Made by a program: the position numbers and the translations under genes | Assembly: GCA_022394755.1 (NCBI GenBank) | Contig: JAGFCA010000058.1 | Span: 1-37,661 of the forward strand | Origin: Candidatus Poribacteria bacterium | GTDB lineage: Bacteria > Poribacteria > WGA-4E > WGA-3G | Length of the DNA: 37,661 nt | Reading direction: 5' to 3' | Shown: positions 37,555-37,661 of the stretch, one piece after another | Numbering within the stretch: position 1 is the stretch's first letter | How the letters are laid out: the number at the start of each line of letters is the position of its first letter | The notes under the pieces: model-generated | What the model saw: only the letters and a program-made list of their open reading frames with translations | Databases searched by the model: none | Told to the model about the DNA's origin: nothing

Positions 37555-37661
37555 TCAAGTGATAATCGATGGGTATAGTCGTTTTAGTTTTATACGTGCA
37601 TCATCTGTAGTAAACCTCCAACTTGTTTTGGTCTGTTTTTCATTTCTTCTGTTTTGCCATG
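37555..37661. other. Window edge, no gene identified
   Basis: The last 107 bases show no ribosome site plus start codon that opens into a long frame. If DrmB, DrmC or a methyltransferase belong to this operon, they begin beyond the window. Confidence 0.4.

Overview
This AT-rich window most resembles a low-GC member of Candidatus Poribacteria or a close relative (inference, no search run). The basis is the mix of secreted proteins ending in a 'NYPNPFNPETW' FlgD-like/T9SS-type tail, LamG-type secreted proteins, FmdA/AmdA amidase, short-chain dehydrogenase and many interspersed intergenic repeats. No tRNA, rRNA, CRISPR array, transposase or phage structural gene was seen.

Layout. Positions 1-279 are one arm of a long inverted repeat whose partner lies at 24143-24421 (about 94% identical by hand alignment). 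Between the arms are: a secreted HAF-repeat-like protein; a threonine synthase-like PLP enzyme; a secreted glycosidase-like protein translationally coupled to a ZIP-type metal transporter; two tandem TonB-dependent receptors read divergently from the transporter across a pair of palindromes that look like an operator; two tandem SAM methyltransferases; a LamG protein; a large secreted protein with five histidine-rich repeats; a 1.4 kb AT-rich gap; an acetamidase/formamidase; and an operon of two peptide-type ABC ATPases plus a short-chain dehydrogenase.

From 23.6 to 25.2 kb the DNA holds no gene and is packed with repeats: two copies of a perfect hairpin, the right inverted-repeat arm and patchwork sequence. 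After it come an ECF sigma/anti-sigma pair and a small HEAT-like zinc-ribbon protein.

The right end (27.9-37.6 kb) looks like a defence island. An HNH endonuclease with an N-terminal domain resembling modified-DNA readers (ScoMcrA sulfur-binding type) faces away from a tight operon. That operon encodes (1) an N-acetyltransferase fused to an ABC ATPase (COG2401-like), (2) an 830-841 aa protein that may be DrmE-like, (3) a DrmA-like DISARM helicase with a complete DEAH-type motif set and zinc clusters, and (4) an 82-aa protein of unknown family. No DrmB, DrmC or DNA methyltransferase is present before the window ends, so this is either a partial DISARM locus with an unusual acetyltransferase-ABC component or a distinct DrmA-based system. 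It is the main candidate for something undescribed.

Other themes are metal handling (ZIP transporter, operator-like palindromes, TonB receptors, histidine-rich secreted protein) and a shared C-terminal motif of the form K-L-T-x-x-W-x-x-h-K on three otherwise unrelated proteins.
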